Shown: positions 25,872 to 38,400 of the stretch, piece by piece
Layout of the letters: each line of letters opens with the position of its first letter
Position numbering within the stretch: the stretch's first letter is position 1
Origin: Agrypnia vestita
Lineage: Eukaryota > Arthropoda > Insecta > Trichoptera > Phryganeidae
DNA: 64,000 nucleotides
Reading direction: 5' to 3'
Assembly (NCBI GenBank): GCA_016648135.1
Contig: JADDOH010011093.1
Span: 39,110-103,109 of the forward strand
Notes under the pieces: generated by a model
Seen by the model: only the letters and a program-made list of their open reading frames with translations
The model's database searches: none
Told to the model about the DNA's origin: nothing
Made by a program: the position numbers and the translations under genes

Positions 25872-27400
25872 CGTGTATTTATCAAAACGTCGCTGTGTTT
25901 GGTCGGTATATTATCGAAACAAAAAAATGCTCACAACGAGAATATTCAAAACGGCGCCGAGAAACGTCAACGAAAATCTACGAGTATTTTGGTTGTCATG
26001 TTGCGACTTTTTTAATTGGCTAGTGTGAAAAATGTTTAGCGGTCAGCTGCATGTTGTAAAAATATAAAAAAATAGGTAGATACTGAACATGTTAAATACG
26101 TGTGCATAGGTAGTCCGTTCATTTTATGAAAGCCATTTACATTAGTGTGAGTAATAATAATGGGTTTACAAAAACTCGTAACAGTATTTTTTTGAGTAGG
26201 TAAATGATAGACGCAAAAAATAATTGTAAATTTTTTTTGTATTCCCTAAACCTAAAATAAGCATAGGTAGAATGTGTTATAAAAAAAACTGTCATTTCGT
26301 TTTCAAAATTAGTATGATTTAAAAATTGTTATAAATAAAATTAAAACATTAGCTTTATGCTTTTTGTAATAAAATATTCTAAATTAGATTATTTTAAATT
26401 TAGATTTTTTTAAATATTTCCGTTTAATGAAAATTAAAACTAATGAGTGTATCCATTACTATATCGCATATATCATTGGTATTAATCATCAATCAAAATA
26501 TATAATTCTCTACATTACAATGTCCGTCACTAACATTATCAGATGGCTCTTATAATAATGTGGTATAATATAATTATGAGTTGTAAAAAGCAAAAATCTA
26601 AATAAATAAATAAAATAAATCTCTTTTTAATAATGTCTATCACTAACGTTATCAAGACGCTACTTTAAATTGCGCTGTTCTCACAGCCGTAACTAGCGGC
26701 CGAAATATATAATAAAAGTAGGTCATTTTTTACGGGTTATAGATAGTATAAAATAATATATAAGCAGGTTAAATTGTGGTTTAATGGTTTTGAAATCTTA
26801 TAATTAATTTTAATGAAACAGATTAACTTTGTCATCTGTATCGGACTCTGAATCCTCTACATCTAAATTTATATTAAATTGATTAAAGTCTGTGATCACC
26901 GTATTGTAATCTATCTATCTTTAAATAAATAATAAATAAAATTAGTAAAAAAGTCACCGTACCTTTAAATAAAAAATATTAAACAAAGAAACAACCGCTC
27001 CGCGCGACCATCAGCGAAGTGGCTAATGAAATAGCTATAAAAAGGAATACTACTACTACACTATTTATGTGTTGCAGGAGGCATCACTCATACTAATGCA
27101 AGTGGCTTTTATAAAGTGAACGGACCTTACACAGGTCGTCATTTTTATTCGTTTATTTATCCACCATAAACCGTCGCTGACGGGGAGAGAGAGGGAAGAG
27201 CTGCTCTTTATTAGCAATCGTTAATTTTTCTGCCCAAAAAAAGAATTTAATTTACGACTACTAAACTAATGAACGATTGTTGGTGAAAGTTAACTGAATA
27301 TGAACATTTATTCAGTAAGGTGAACAGTTCAAAAAGAACAGTCCGATCATGAACGACCATCTCTAGTCGCTAGCGGTCCGTATCCGGCGTTACCGGGTTA
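25872..27400. other. Upstream of p47, presumed promoter region
   Basis: The 5' UTR and promoter of p47 should lie here, on the minus strand. No TATA box at a convincing distance is seen. The DNA just upstream is CG-richer (about 25880-25990), then AT-rich. No repeat was assigned. Confidence 0.35.
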
Positions 27401-27730
27401 AAGATTTTTTTTTAAAGTTTGTGTGGGTAAGGTTCCATTGTTTTGCAAGGCCATTACACTTATATCTGAGGGAGAGACTGGTGTAAAGGGAAGAAGGGAG
27501 ATGACACCTATGTTTTCCGCAAGGTCCTAAAGAATAAGTATGCAAAATTTGGATCAGATCTATCAAACGGTGTTGATTTATAATGAAATTATATATCGGA
27601 GGGTGGAGAGAGGAGTAAAAGGGGAGGGAGAGGAAATGGCGACATTTTTTTCTATTTACTAAAGAATGAGTATTCAAAATTTTGGTCAAATCGATCAAAT
27701 GGTTTAGTTTGTATAGAGACCGACAGATAG
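27400..27730. repeat. Degenerate direct repeats, retroposon-like
   Basis: The phrase AAAGAATAAGTATGCAAAAT...GATCTATCAAACGG at about 27530 recurs as AAAGAATGAGTATTCAAAAT...CGATCAAATGG at about 27662. A G/A-rich segment sits between. This is the usual look of a decayed insect retroposon tail. Confidence 0.4.
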
Positions 27731-27786
27731 ATATTGAATTTTATAGGTATAGATGTGCACACATTGGTAATAAAAGTAAATAAAAT

Positions 27787-28092
27787 TTAATACAACAGAA
27801 ATGTTTCAAAATATTTATAAATAAAAAAAAAACATTTCAAATACCAATTTAAGAATTTTTTTGGTACCAAGGGTTGGAAATTATTTACCCAAGTTAGCAC
27901 TGATTTCATAGCAGCAAGAAAATAATTAGTTTTAAAAAAGTAAAACTCAATAAATGTGTTTGCATAAAAAGATTTGTCAATTACATTATTTTTACATGCA
28001 TAAATTAATTTTTTTATGATAAGTACCTTTCTACAGATAATTGAGGATATTCCAGACATTGTAAGAAAAATCAATACTGGAATTACATACAT
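27787..28092 (-). CDS. Hypothetical 101-aa ORF, doubtful
   Basis: It starts MYVIPVLIFLTMSGISSIIC, hydrophobic and signal-like, and continues rich in Phe, Lys, Asn and Tyr. A GT donor-like site (AGAAAGgtactt) lies after codon 22, so the first part could be a small first exon. No homologue is recognised, and an ORF of this length can arise by chance in such AT-rich DNA. Confidence 0.15.
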   Translation of the reverse strand: MYVIPVLIFLTMSGISSIICRKVLIIKKLIYACKNNVIDKSFYANTFIEFYFFKTNYFLAAMKSVLTWVNNFQPLVPKKFLNWYLKCFFFIYKYFETFLLY

Positions 28093-28558
28093 TTTTAAAA
28101 TTTTATAATATTTTTTAATTTTTTGTTTTTTTAAACAATAATTTGTGATTCACAAAAAATTTTGACAGGTGACAATTGACTTTTTAAACTTTTTTCAAAA
28201 GCACAGCATTTTTTCTATAGTGTTGTCATTGAGATATACCCATAGACGTTATTTATAGTACGTCTATGGATATACCCATATGGAGTGCTTACTTGGTCTA
28301 TATTCTGTGGTGCTTACTGCTATAACAGAAGTGTGTCAGGTTGTTAGAATGGGACGGTTGATGATGGGGTATTCCTTTCTCTTTCTAGAGAGTTTGTCTT
28401 GTTAATTTGATTGAAATTATTGTGAGCCATTAGAAGGAAAATAATGAAGAATAAAATCTTATTTCTTATAAAACATTGAAATAATAAAACATTTACTTTT
28501 ATCAATTATGAAAAATTTATTCACTTCATACAAGTCAAATAAAATGATTTAAAAAAAA

Positions 28559-28738
28559 GAAATAGAGATGCGAACACGGAATACGTGTCACATCAATATT
28601 CTTACTATTCTCAAACTAAGCTAAACGCTAGTGCTATGAATATAGGACTAACTTGCTGGTCTGGAGTGAGGTTCGAACCCACGACCTTTGGATCACAAGG
28701 CGAGAGTCCTAACCACAAGACCAACAAGCTAGTCTTAT
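28559..28738 (-). repeat. tRNA-derived SINE
   Basis: On the minus strand a tRNA-like head has an A-box-like TGGTCTTGTGGTTAGGA and an intact B box GGGTTCGAACC (28670-28680 on plus). The tail AAGAATATTGATGTGACACG leads into an A-rich end. The same family occurs at 56895-57055, and its tail at 22428-22472. It is not a functional tRNA, because the stems are not paired and there is no terminator. Confidence 0.75.
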
Positions 28739-28804
28739 TTGCAAAAAAAGTAAAAATATGTATTTTGAGAAATTTTATTTGACTGTATAGCATACAATAA
28801 GTTT

Positions 28805-28985
28805 CTGTAGTGATAGTTCGAAGTTTTGCACAAATCAGTCAGAAATTTTGAAAAAAAATTAAATACTTTGTTACTGCTTGTCTCCATAACTATTGATTAT
28901 ATCAGGTCATGGTTGCTTGAACATTTTCGACTCGTAATCAAAGCAGGAATCCACCTGTAAGTATTGTAGACCAGCTCTGTTACAC
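28805..28985 (+). mobile_element. Decayed half of the palindromic MITE seen at 5028-5525
   Basis: It follows the right arm of that element with many changes: GTAGTGATAGTTCGAAGTTT, then TCAGTCAGAAATTTTGAA, TCTCCATAACTATTGAT, GAACATTTTCGACTCGTAAT. Only one arm is present. Confidence 0.65.
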
Positions 28986-29479
28986 TCTGTAAAATAAAAT
29001 TATAAAACATGCATATTATTCATATATTTTAAAACTAACATGAAAACCTTTTCCATCATGTTCAAGCGTAGGTACAATCAATTATAAAATAAACTATAGA
29101 TACGTTACAAGCATGAAATCTTGGCAACTTAAAAGTAAAGTAAATGCCTTTCTTGTATTCATTATCGAACGGACCTTTGTGATAGGGCGCGACGCTACGC
29201 CGAAAAAAAAGTCCCAGGGAAAAAGTTACCAGCGCAAAGAGCGAAAGACTATTCTGAAGCCGATCATGTTTACAAAAACAAGAGCAATCACTTATCCCCT
29301 CAAAATGCAGAGAAAATAGTGTTCATCTGTCTTAATTTGCCATTGGTTAATTATGAATACTAACAAATTTGTTGATTAAATAAATAATAAACAATTTTTC
29401 TATGATTGCGTAGTTTTTATTTGCCTGCAAGTATCTTCCTTTATCAATTTACTGGCGATAATTTTGTGAAATTTTCGCA

Positions 29480-29600
29480 ATTGAGGTACTATCCGGTATC
29501 CGGCCGGATAGTAAGGTATTATCCGGTATCCGGTCGGATAGTAAAAATAGGCTGGATAGGCCGGATACCGGATAGTTACCGGATATCCGTTTCATCTCTA
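29480..29600. repeat. ATCCGG-rich palindromic repeat
   Basis: TATCCGGTATCCGGCCGGATA is imperfectly repeated and then inverted (GGCCGGATACCGGATAG), ending ATATCCGTTTCATCTCTAA. It is a compact cluster of mutually complementary words and is probably a known short insect repeat. Confidence 0.55.
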
Positions 29601-29853
29601 ATATAAATGTATATAACGCAGTTGAACAAAGGCATCTTTAAATTAACACTATGAATAAACAATAACAATTTTCTAACCTAACTCCGTATGCAACAATATT
29701 GCGTGAATATTGATAAGACCAACGTTTGTAAAGTCAGGAAAACCTTTATAGATTAGAGTTGATACAAGTTAATAAACACTCTACCTTAATCAAGTCATCA
29801 AATTTGACAAAGAAAAAAAACATCACAATAAAGACAGAGTTATAACAGATTAA

Positions 29854-29994
29854 GGGCCGGTTGTTTCAAGTTGGATTAAAGTAAGCGTTCTTTTAAAGCA
29901 TAGATTTTTATGTTCCCCACCAATCAGACGATCCGTTTTCGTAAAAATCTATGCTTTTATCGACCGCTTTGATCGAACTTGAAACAACCGGACC
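29854..29994. mobile_element. TAA-flanked MITE (family H), copy 1
   Basis: 141 bp. The ends are GGGCCGGTTGTTTCAAGTT and AACTTGAAACAACCGGACC, flanked by TAA on both sides (29851-29853 and 29995-29997). The 3-bp TAA/TTA duplication fits PIF/Harbinger. It has no coding capacity, and the arms nearly fill the element. Confidence 0.85.
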
Positions 29995-30675
29995 TAAGAG
30001 GTGAATAGCTCTCAGTTGGGCAAGCTTCAGGAAACCATTGATTGTCCTCAAATCAAAGATGCTGCAACATGTTATGAATAAAGTTTTTCAGCAATGCCTT
30101 CTACTTCATCTTCCTTTCTTCCTCTGAAAATTCCAATTAACATTAGGATTGCCGGAGGGATTATCTTGAGAGTTTCACTTTGCTGATACATAATTTGTAA
30201 TGAGTACTATGAAGAAAATGACATTATAGTACTCCTTATCAAATTATACACAGTTAAAAACAATATTGGCAAGAGCACCTAGCCTATTAGCTAGATAAGC
30301 CTATTTTCCGCAACCATTGTGCTCTTAAAGTATCCCTATGTAATCATTTTATAAATTGATATAGGTACTTATATTCTTTACAAGCAATCACAAGTATACA
30401 AGGTTCTACCCTCAGAGTATAACAATTTACAGAGGTGAACTAAATCTATTCTTTAGGAGAAGGGGTTGGGTCACAGTGGAAGAATGCCCCCTCTTACATA
30501 TGTTTAAGATTAATTTATACTGCAGTTAAAATATTTATTCTTGCATAATTAAATCCTCTACTAAACAAAACATATTTTTTACTATTCTTTTTAGATTTTT
30601 TAAATTTTTCTTCAAACTGAGTAAAATGTTTTTTTGTAATAATGTGCAACTGAGACATTATACTTTTTAAGAGTG

Positions 30676-32205
30676 TTTATTTATTTATTCATACGCCAAT
30701 CGGCTATATACATTCATTTTACAAAAATAATAGACTTAAATGAATGGATTAGAAAAATTGCACATATATAAAAAAACAATACTAGCATAGTAACAACATG
30801 GTATAATCATATAGGGTTGAGGGTAATTTTAATACTGTGATAACAATCTTTTTACCGCTGATGAGAATGAGACGTATGATTCATCGAAGAAGTTGATATC
30901 AACACAGTGGCTATTTACCAGATTGGCAATCCTATTTCTTGGGCCATTGTACACGTAACTTTTTGTGGATTTAGTGGTTTCTAACAATCTACGCACTCTT
31001 AGATCCGGCCTAGCAGTGATAATGCCAAATTGTTCCAGGATCTCGGGCGAGTCTATCTGTCCGTTGACAGATTTGTAGAAGAAGGTCAGATCAGACAATT
31101 GTCTTCGAGTGATTAGTTTGCTGATTCTAAATCTGTTATATACGGTCTCAATATCTCCTGGTGATCGTGTACGATAGGCGATGCATTTACATAGTTTGCG
31201 TTGTATTCTTTCGAGCTGATTGATTAGTTTATTGGTATACGGCGACCAAATGACAGAACAGTATTCTAAAATCGGTCTCACAAGACTGTCGAATAGTCGT
31301 ACCAGCGTGTAGACATTGCTGAAGTCCTTCCCAGCTCTAATGATGTAACCAAGAGTCTTGAAAGCTTGTGACGCAACTTTCTCCACGTGGCTTGAGAAAT
31401 TCAGTTTATGGTCCACAATAACGCCAAGGTCCTTTGCCGAGGTGACTATCGGGAGATGATGTCCATCAATGAGATAATTAGCCTGATATTGATTTCGTGA
31501 TCTAGAGAATGACATTACTGAGCATTTACCGATATTTAACATTATTTTGTTTTTAGTACACCACCTGTGGAGTTCATTGAGATCGTGCTGAAGAATTTCT
31601 AAGTCTTGGTCATTCATGATTCTTCTGAAAATTTTCATGTCATCTGCATATAGTAGGTAATCGGATAGTAAATTGTCTGCGATGTCATTGATGAAAATAT
31701 TAAAGAGAATCGGACCAAGATGTGACCCTTGAGGGACACCAGAGCATACTTCATACTCTTCAGAGATAAATCCATTAACTCTGACTTGTAGGAATCTGCC
31801 AGTTAGATACGAATGGAACCACTCTAATGCTGTGCCTCTCACACCATACAGACCGAGCTTGTCAATCAGGATTCCGTGGTCTACCATGTCGAAAGCCTTA
31901 CTGAAATCTGTGTAGATAGCATGTACATCCACCCCCTGGTTCAGAACATTGAGTATGTAGTTAATGTATAGATACAGATTCGTTGTTGTAGATCTGCCAC
32001 CGAAGAAGCCATGCCGCTTTGTAGTAATTATATTTTTGAATGCAAATGTAAGTTGAGGAAGAATTAGTTTCTCGAAAAGCTTTGACATGGCAACTTGTAT
32101 ACATATCGGGCGGTAGTTAGTTACCTCAGACCTAGTACCAAATTTGTGAATTGGGCTTATGAACGAGAGTTTCCATGCCGAGGGAAAGACTCCAAGCTGT
32201 AGTGA
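30676..32205 (-). mobile_element. 5'-truncated LINE, Jockey/CR1-like reverse transcriptase
   Basis: The minus-strand ORF 32088-30829 (419 aa) is uninterrupted, and the frame stays open upstream to about 32200. It shows NYRPICIQVAMSKLFEKL, DFSKAFDMVDH, SGVPQGSHLGPILF and YADD (31639-31650), i.e. the palm and thumb of a non-LTR reverse transcriptase. The endonuclease and first ORF are missing. The 3' end on the minus strand is an AATAAATAAATA tail at about 30676-30690. It lies antisense to MLH3, whose ATG is about 290 bp away. No stop in the remaining ORF suggests a fairly young insertion. Confidence 0.85.
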
Positions 32206-32491
32206 TTAGTTGACCTTTATTTAGTAGTATTTAGTTTGACCTTTCCATAATTTTTTCAAAATTTACAAGCTCGTAATAATTTTTTTAAACAATTCTAACA
32301 TATTAGAACCAGCAATGGTACCAGGTGGTGTACCAAGAATTTTACATTAGTTCATCTCTATATATTTGGTTATACATTATATTTTGAAAATTTTTATCAA
32401 CATCAATTTTGCATTATTTTAAAAAGAGTATTCAAGAAAAAATATTCTACCAAACAAATGAGTGAACATGTCTTCTGTTTAAAAGTGTCAA
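32206..32491 (+). promoter_or_regulatory. Presumed MLH3 promoter and 5' UTR
   Basis: The short interval between the truncated LINE and the MLH3 ATG. It is AT-rich, with no clear TATA box at a fixed distance. The start context is TCAAATGG. The core promoter is inferred only from position. Confidence 0.3.
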
Positions 32492-35400
32492 ATGGCTACC
32501 CAAGGAAATATTTTAAAGCTATCATCAAATATAAGATCATTAATAAGATCAAACGTTAATATAAGTGGTTATTCACAATGTGTATTGGAACTGGTAAATA
32601 CTATTTGTAAATCTTAAATTTCAATAAGTTCTTTGTTGTGGAAGATGGTTGACGATATTCTAGTATCTTTTTCTGATTTGTATGTATTCAAAATGCTATC
32701 TGATTCAGTTTTTATTTTAACATTAGCATAATCTTAAGATTTAAAAAAAATATGCTTAATTGACTCTCCAAATATGTAACAGAAATGGAACTTGTGCCAT
32801 GGGACATTAAGATAGTGAAATATTGTGAACCATAATGATTCAGCTTATTCATTGATACTTAAATACTTACTAAACCATTTTATACCTTATCTAATACCAT
32901 CACTGATTTTATATTTTTATAATTTGACTTGAAATTGCTACTACTATGCTACTGCAGCCTTATTTTGGGTTTCACACTAGCGACGCACATCTTTAATATG
33001 ATCAGTTCAAGCGCAGTATCTCTTGATGTGATCTCAGAATATGGTCCTGGGAGCTATTTTTAATACTGTCACATTTTCCAGTATAATTGAGTGTATATAC
33101 TACTGTTAATGTACATATGGGACACTGGCCCAAAAATGTTTACAAGATTACTGGTAAGAGAAAGAATATCTCTTGGAAATGTAATGTAATAAAAAATAAT
33201 TCAATCAATCAATTGCATTCGATTGAAGAGCATCTTTTAGATATAGACATATAAAAGTGAATATTTCAAAACAAACCATCATTTATCCAGTATCAATATT
33301 TTTATCATTACGGCAACAAAATTGGGTTCAATACTATTAAATCTGTTGACGTCACAACTGACTAAAAATTCAATACCACTAAGGGCCGGTTGTTTCAAGT
33401 TGGATTAAAGTAAGCGTTCTCTTAAAGCATAGATTTTTACATTCTCCACCAATCAGACAATCCGTTTTCATAAAAATCTATGCTTTTATCGACCGCTTAC
33501 TTTGATCGAACTTGAAACAACCGGGCCTAAGGCGCATGTGTGGATAAACTGGGTTCGATAGAGTGAGGAATTAACAAATTAGAAGTAAATGTAATGCTGG
33601 CTGTGGCGTATTACATAGATAAAATGAAGAAAGGATGGCTCAGATGGTTTAGTCAAGTGGAAAATATAAGCGAAGAGGGGATGGTAAAGAAAATATATGA
33701 GGCGAGTGGCATGATCAGATAAAGCAAGGCCCTGTCAAAAGCTTCAATAATTGAAGAGTGTGCACAAGGAGATGTATAAATGCGGTCAAACAAAAGTGAT
33801 GTGCCTGGATAGAAAAGTGTTGTGTTCAATTCTTTATAATGCCTACCACTGTGAAGAAAAGCATGATGGTTAATTAGTTAGATGGCAATCAAAACATAAT
33901 CTTTGAGATACCGCAAATGGTTGGCAGTATTTCGGTATGGTACGGTACTATATCTTAATCTAATCTCTATCTTCGCGTGATTCAAAGACTTTTAGCATTG
34001 AATTAAAACTGATGAATTTCCAATTACTTTCTCGCAATTTTCTTCCTTATTGGAGTGTTTCTTTCTTTACGTAATTGTACTTAATTTATGACATATTTTA
34101 TAATAAGCTAAAATATTAAACAAATTTTTAATGTCTTTTTTATATTTTTTTGTCTCATTACATTTTTTATTTTATCCGGTGACTTGTTGAATAATTTTGG
34201 AATTACGCACTGTTTGGTTCTGTCTCCGTAACAATTATTTGTTTTTTTTATTTGTAGTTTTTTATTTGTTTTTTGTCTTGTTGTATATTCATGATGTATT
34301 GGTGTTTTGAATCTGTCCTTCTCGTATTCTTCCAGTGTCATAGTATTTTATAGTAAAGTTGTTTATGGATCGGTAAGGTTTTAAACATTTTGAATAGGTT
34401 TTCCGGCTGGTCCTTACATGCTTCTTTTTGTTTTTTATTTGCTATAGTTTTAATAATTCTTGTTTTACTTATTCTAAGTATGATGGAAATGTCAATCCTT
34501 AGCTGTTTAGGCCATAGTTTACAATTGAGTCTACTAAACAAATTTGTGCAGTATTTGAGTTTTGTCTGTCTGTCACCCCGTGCAATCTTCAACTGGCCAT
34601 CCATCTCCTTCACATGCCCCCTGTCTAGACTGAGAGCCCGCGACGCCCAGACCTTCGTTATATTATAAAAGCTGAAAATTCTTCTATACATGTCTCTTAC
34701 ACAGGTATAAGCAAACCCAGCCTATACAACCTGGGTCGCGGTGGCTTTGGCAGGTAACAGGTAGTAAAGGTGAGTAAAATTGTGTTTCAAATTTGTGATA
34801 GTATAAAACTTAGTTTTCATATATTTTAACTAACAATCATATTAGAAACCGCCTCGTCTATTGGCGGACACTTCGGGCGGTAACAACCCCTTTCCAGACA
34901 CCCTTACAGTATGATTATTTATAAATCTACTTTCGTCATAGTATAAAATCTGGCTTTTATATATGTTATTCAGAAAACTATACGAATAATGTTTCCACAA
35001 TCCCCAGTCACTTTCGATGGTTCCCCTATCTTCCCAGGCACATTGAAGTCTACTCCAGGCGTGTGCGCGATGAATATACATGTACGTTGGTGCGAGTGAA
35101 ATAGCATGATCGGTCCACGGCGATCTCTTTCTGCGCATCAGCAACTTGCTTTAATTATTACAGAAGCTGTTGAAGATAGTGACATTGATGAGGACGAATC
35201 CACAGAATGGAGTAGTGATGAAGATAATCGAAATACCGACGATGACGGAGGAAATAATTTAAAAAAAAATTAAATTTAACAATACATTTTTTAACTTTGT
35301 TTTGTAATGGCTATAATTAAAAGTATAATTTAATTCTTTTTCCATTGATTTCATTACGATCTAATTTATTTTCTCTCCTTATAATAAAACCAACATACAT

Positions 35401-38400
35401 ACAAATTTATCTCCTTAACTTTAAACTTCAAGAATTTTATCATCGACTGCCGATTTTTCTTATTATTTTCTGCACAATACTTAAAAAAAATTATCGATGG
35501 ATATTTTTTAACAACTTTCTTAAATCACAACTTGATTTCATAAAATTCACTTGAAAAAATTCAAATTTTAGTTGAATACAAAATTTAATTATAATTGCAA
35601 AAGTTAATAGCATAATGAATCGCATTATTACATTGTTGATTTCTTAATTTGTTGATATGAAAATTTTTTTACATTATTTTTTTTGAAATTTACAATTTTA
35701 ATCCGTTATAAATCTACATGATTAATTTTCTTGATAAATTTTGAGTATAGATCGCGCTATTTCACTTGCACCAACGTACATGTATATTCATCGCGCGCAC
35801 ACCTGGAGTAGACTTCAATGTGCCTGGGAAGATAGGGGAACCATCGAAAGTGACTGGGGATTGTGGAACATTATTCGTATAGTTTTCTGAATAACATATA
35901 TTAAAGCCAGATTTTATACTATGACGAAAGTAGATTTATAAATAATCATACTGAAGGGTGTCTGGAAAGGGGTTGTTACCGCCCGAAGTGTCCGCCAATA
36001 GACGAGGCGGTTTCTAATATGATTGTAAGTTAAAATATATGAAAACTAAGTTTTATACTATCACAAATTTGAAACACAATTTTACTCACCTTTACTACCT
36101 GTTACCTGCCAAAGCCACCGCGACCCAGGTTGTATAGGCTGGGTTTGCTTATACCTGTATAGGAGACATCTATAGAAGAATTTTCAGCTTTTATAATATA
36201 ACGAAGGTCTGGGCATCGCGGGCTCTTAGACTAGTCGGCTCGCACCACAACTGACATATCCATACACACACCAAGAACATTATTATACAGAACACATCTT
36301 TATAATGAATCAAAATAAAATAAGTTAATTTTTTTTATATTCTTTTAGATATACAATAGTTTAGATTCCGATGCAACTTCGATTGCTGTCCGAGTGGATT
36401 TTAATAATCATAAAATACAAGTCATCGACAATGGATGTGGGATATTATCAAATGATTTAAAATCAGTTGGGAAGAGATATATGACAAGCAAATGTAAATC
36501 TCTGAATGATTTGAAACAAAATTTAAATAAATTTGGGTACAGAGGAGAAGCATTAGCAAGTATAATATGCATGTCGGAATCTGTTAACATCACAAGCCTA
36601 CATTATAAAGATAAAATGACTTACAAGAAAGCATTTTTTAAAGGCATTGAGAATGATGTTGTGAAATCAGTTCAAATGAGACCCACTCATGGGACTACTG
36701 TAAGTATACAAAAACTATTTCAATGTTTATCAAAATACAATCCACTAAAAACAACTTACCTACTGATGTATATTTTTTTATTTTATTAAATTCATTTGGT
36801 AAATGTACAAACTTAAGAGTGGCTGTATTCAATATAATATGTATAATTGATACACACTTATATTACACGCTTACCCACTTTTAAATGAGAAAAGAAACTC
36901 GTGTTTAAAAGTGGGGGGCATTATTATATATGTATATGTATATCTATTGTTAATGTAATCATTAGTGTAAGACGTTAGATGAAATGAGTAAGCTATAGAC
37001 AAAGAAATGTGGTGGCCCGAGACACATACACACAGACACCCGTGTAATGAGTTACCACAGATGCTGACGTCGAGTACGGCAGGCCGTCGCCCACGATACA
37101 GAGGTTGAGACAAGATTGCTGAGCAAGGCGAATTTAAGCCAGACCGATGACCGAGTACAAAGGCGAGGTATAGCAGAGGGCATGGACTATCGGGGTGACG
37201 AAACTCACCTCGCTGATCTAAGATAAATACCCACACGTGCAGCCGAGTAAAGAGGAAATCATAACACCCCCGATTCCTTTGTTCTGAATGACTATATAAG
37301 CACGTGCCCGCAGAACAAACCATCTCACTCCAGCGGGGCTTCTCGGATGCAGCGGAAGCCCTGGCCGTCATACCTGCGACTTCGCGCCTTTCAATTGTAA
37401 CTGTTGTACACCACTGTATTCTTTATAACTTGTGTTTTTGTAATCGAATAAATTCTGTCAAACCATCGCGACTTTTACATCATTAACCGCAGCAGAGATC
37501 TCCGACTCTACAAACGGAGTGGTGACCCTTGAGTTCAACTCTATCCAAAACCGGAGGGCTCCTCCACCTCCACAGAAACATTAGATTAAGTTATAAAAAT
37601 TAAGACATTAAATTAAATAAGTAAGATATAAACAATACAAAAAGACAAAAGTGTAAGGCAATGGTTTAAGTAAATAAGATATAGGTACACAAGGAAACGT
37701 TAAATTAAGTTATAAAAATTAAAAATTAAGAAGGTATTGTAATAACATTTCAAAGTAGGTAGGTATGTATACATATATTGATTATTTTTGGTAAGATTTT
37801 TTCATTGCGTTGTTGTGATTTTATTTTATTATTTTCAGGTAACGATCACCAATTTTATGTACAATTTGGGTGTACGACAAAAGCGAGTGGATCCAATTTT
37901 AGACATGGAAGAAATCAGAACAGCCATTGAAACAATAGCCCTGATTCATTTCCACATTTCATTTAGTTTGAGGGCCGACAATGACAGTAGACTCGTATTA
38001 AAAACTCACAAAAGTAAATCCATCCGAGAGGCATTCTTCTTTCTTTTAGATGAAAGGGTTGGAGACACTCTGCAGCCATTTGAGATATCGGAAAACAAAT
38101 TAAAAATGGAGGGATATATTGCAAAGGGAACCCATCATACAAAAATGTTACAATATGTTTACGTCAATAAGAGGCCCGTTAAAAATTCTGATATTCAGAA
38201 GGTCTTGAATATTTGTTTCTTCAAGGAAAATTTTTTATTTAGAGAACAAAATAATAGGTCTGTTAAAATGAATGTTAATGGAGGTTTCGAGGTAAGTTCA
38301 AGATTATTTTCTTTTTATATTAATTTTTTTAATTCTGAGAAAATGTTGTATCGGAGCAACAATTCAAACTTGATAATATATTATTATATTTATAATGTTA

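Noticed and set aside
28660..28735. Possible tRNA gene (B box GGGTTCGAACC)
   Set aside because: The stems do not pair like a real tRNA, it has a SINE tail, and a related SINE exists at 56895.
36871..37371. 166-codon minus-strand ORF in MLH3 intron 2
   Set aside because: It lies across an LTR and contains no retroviral or cellular motif; open by chance.
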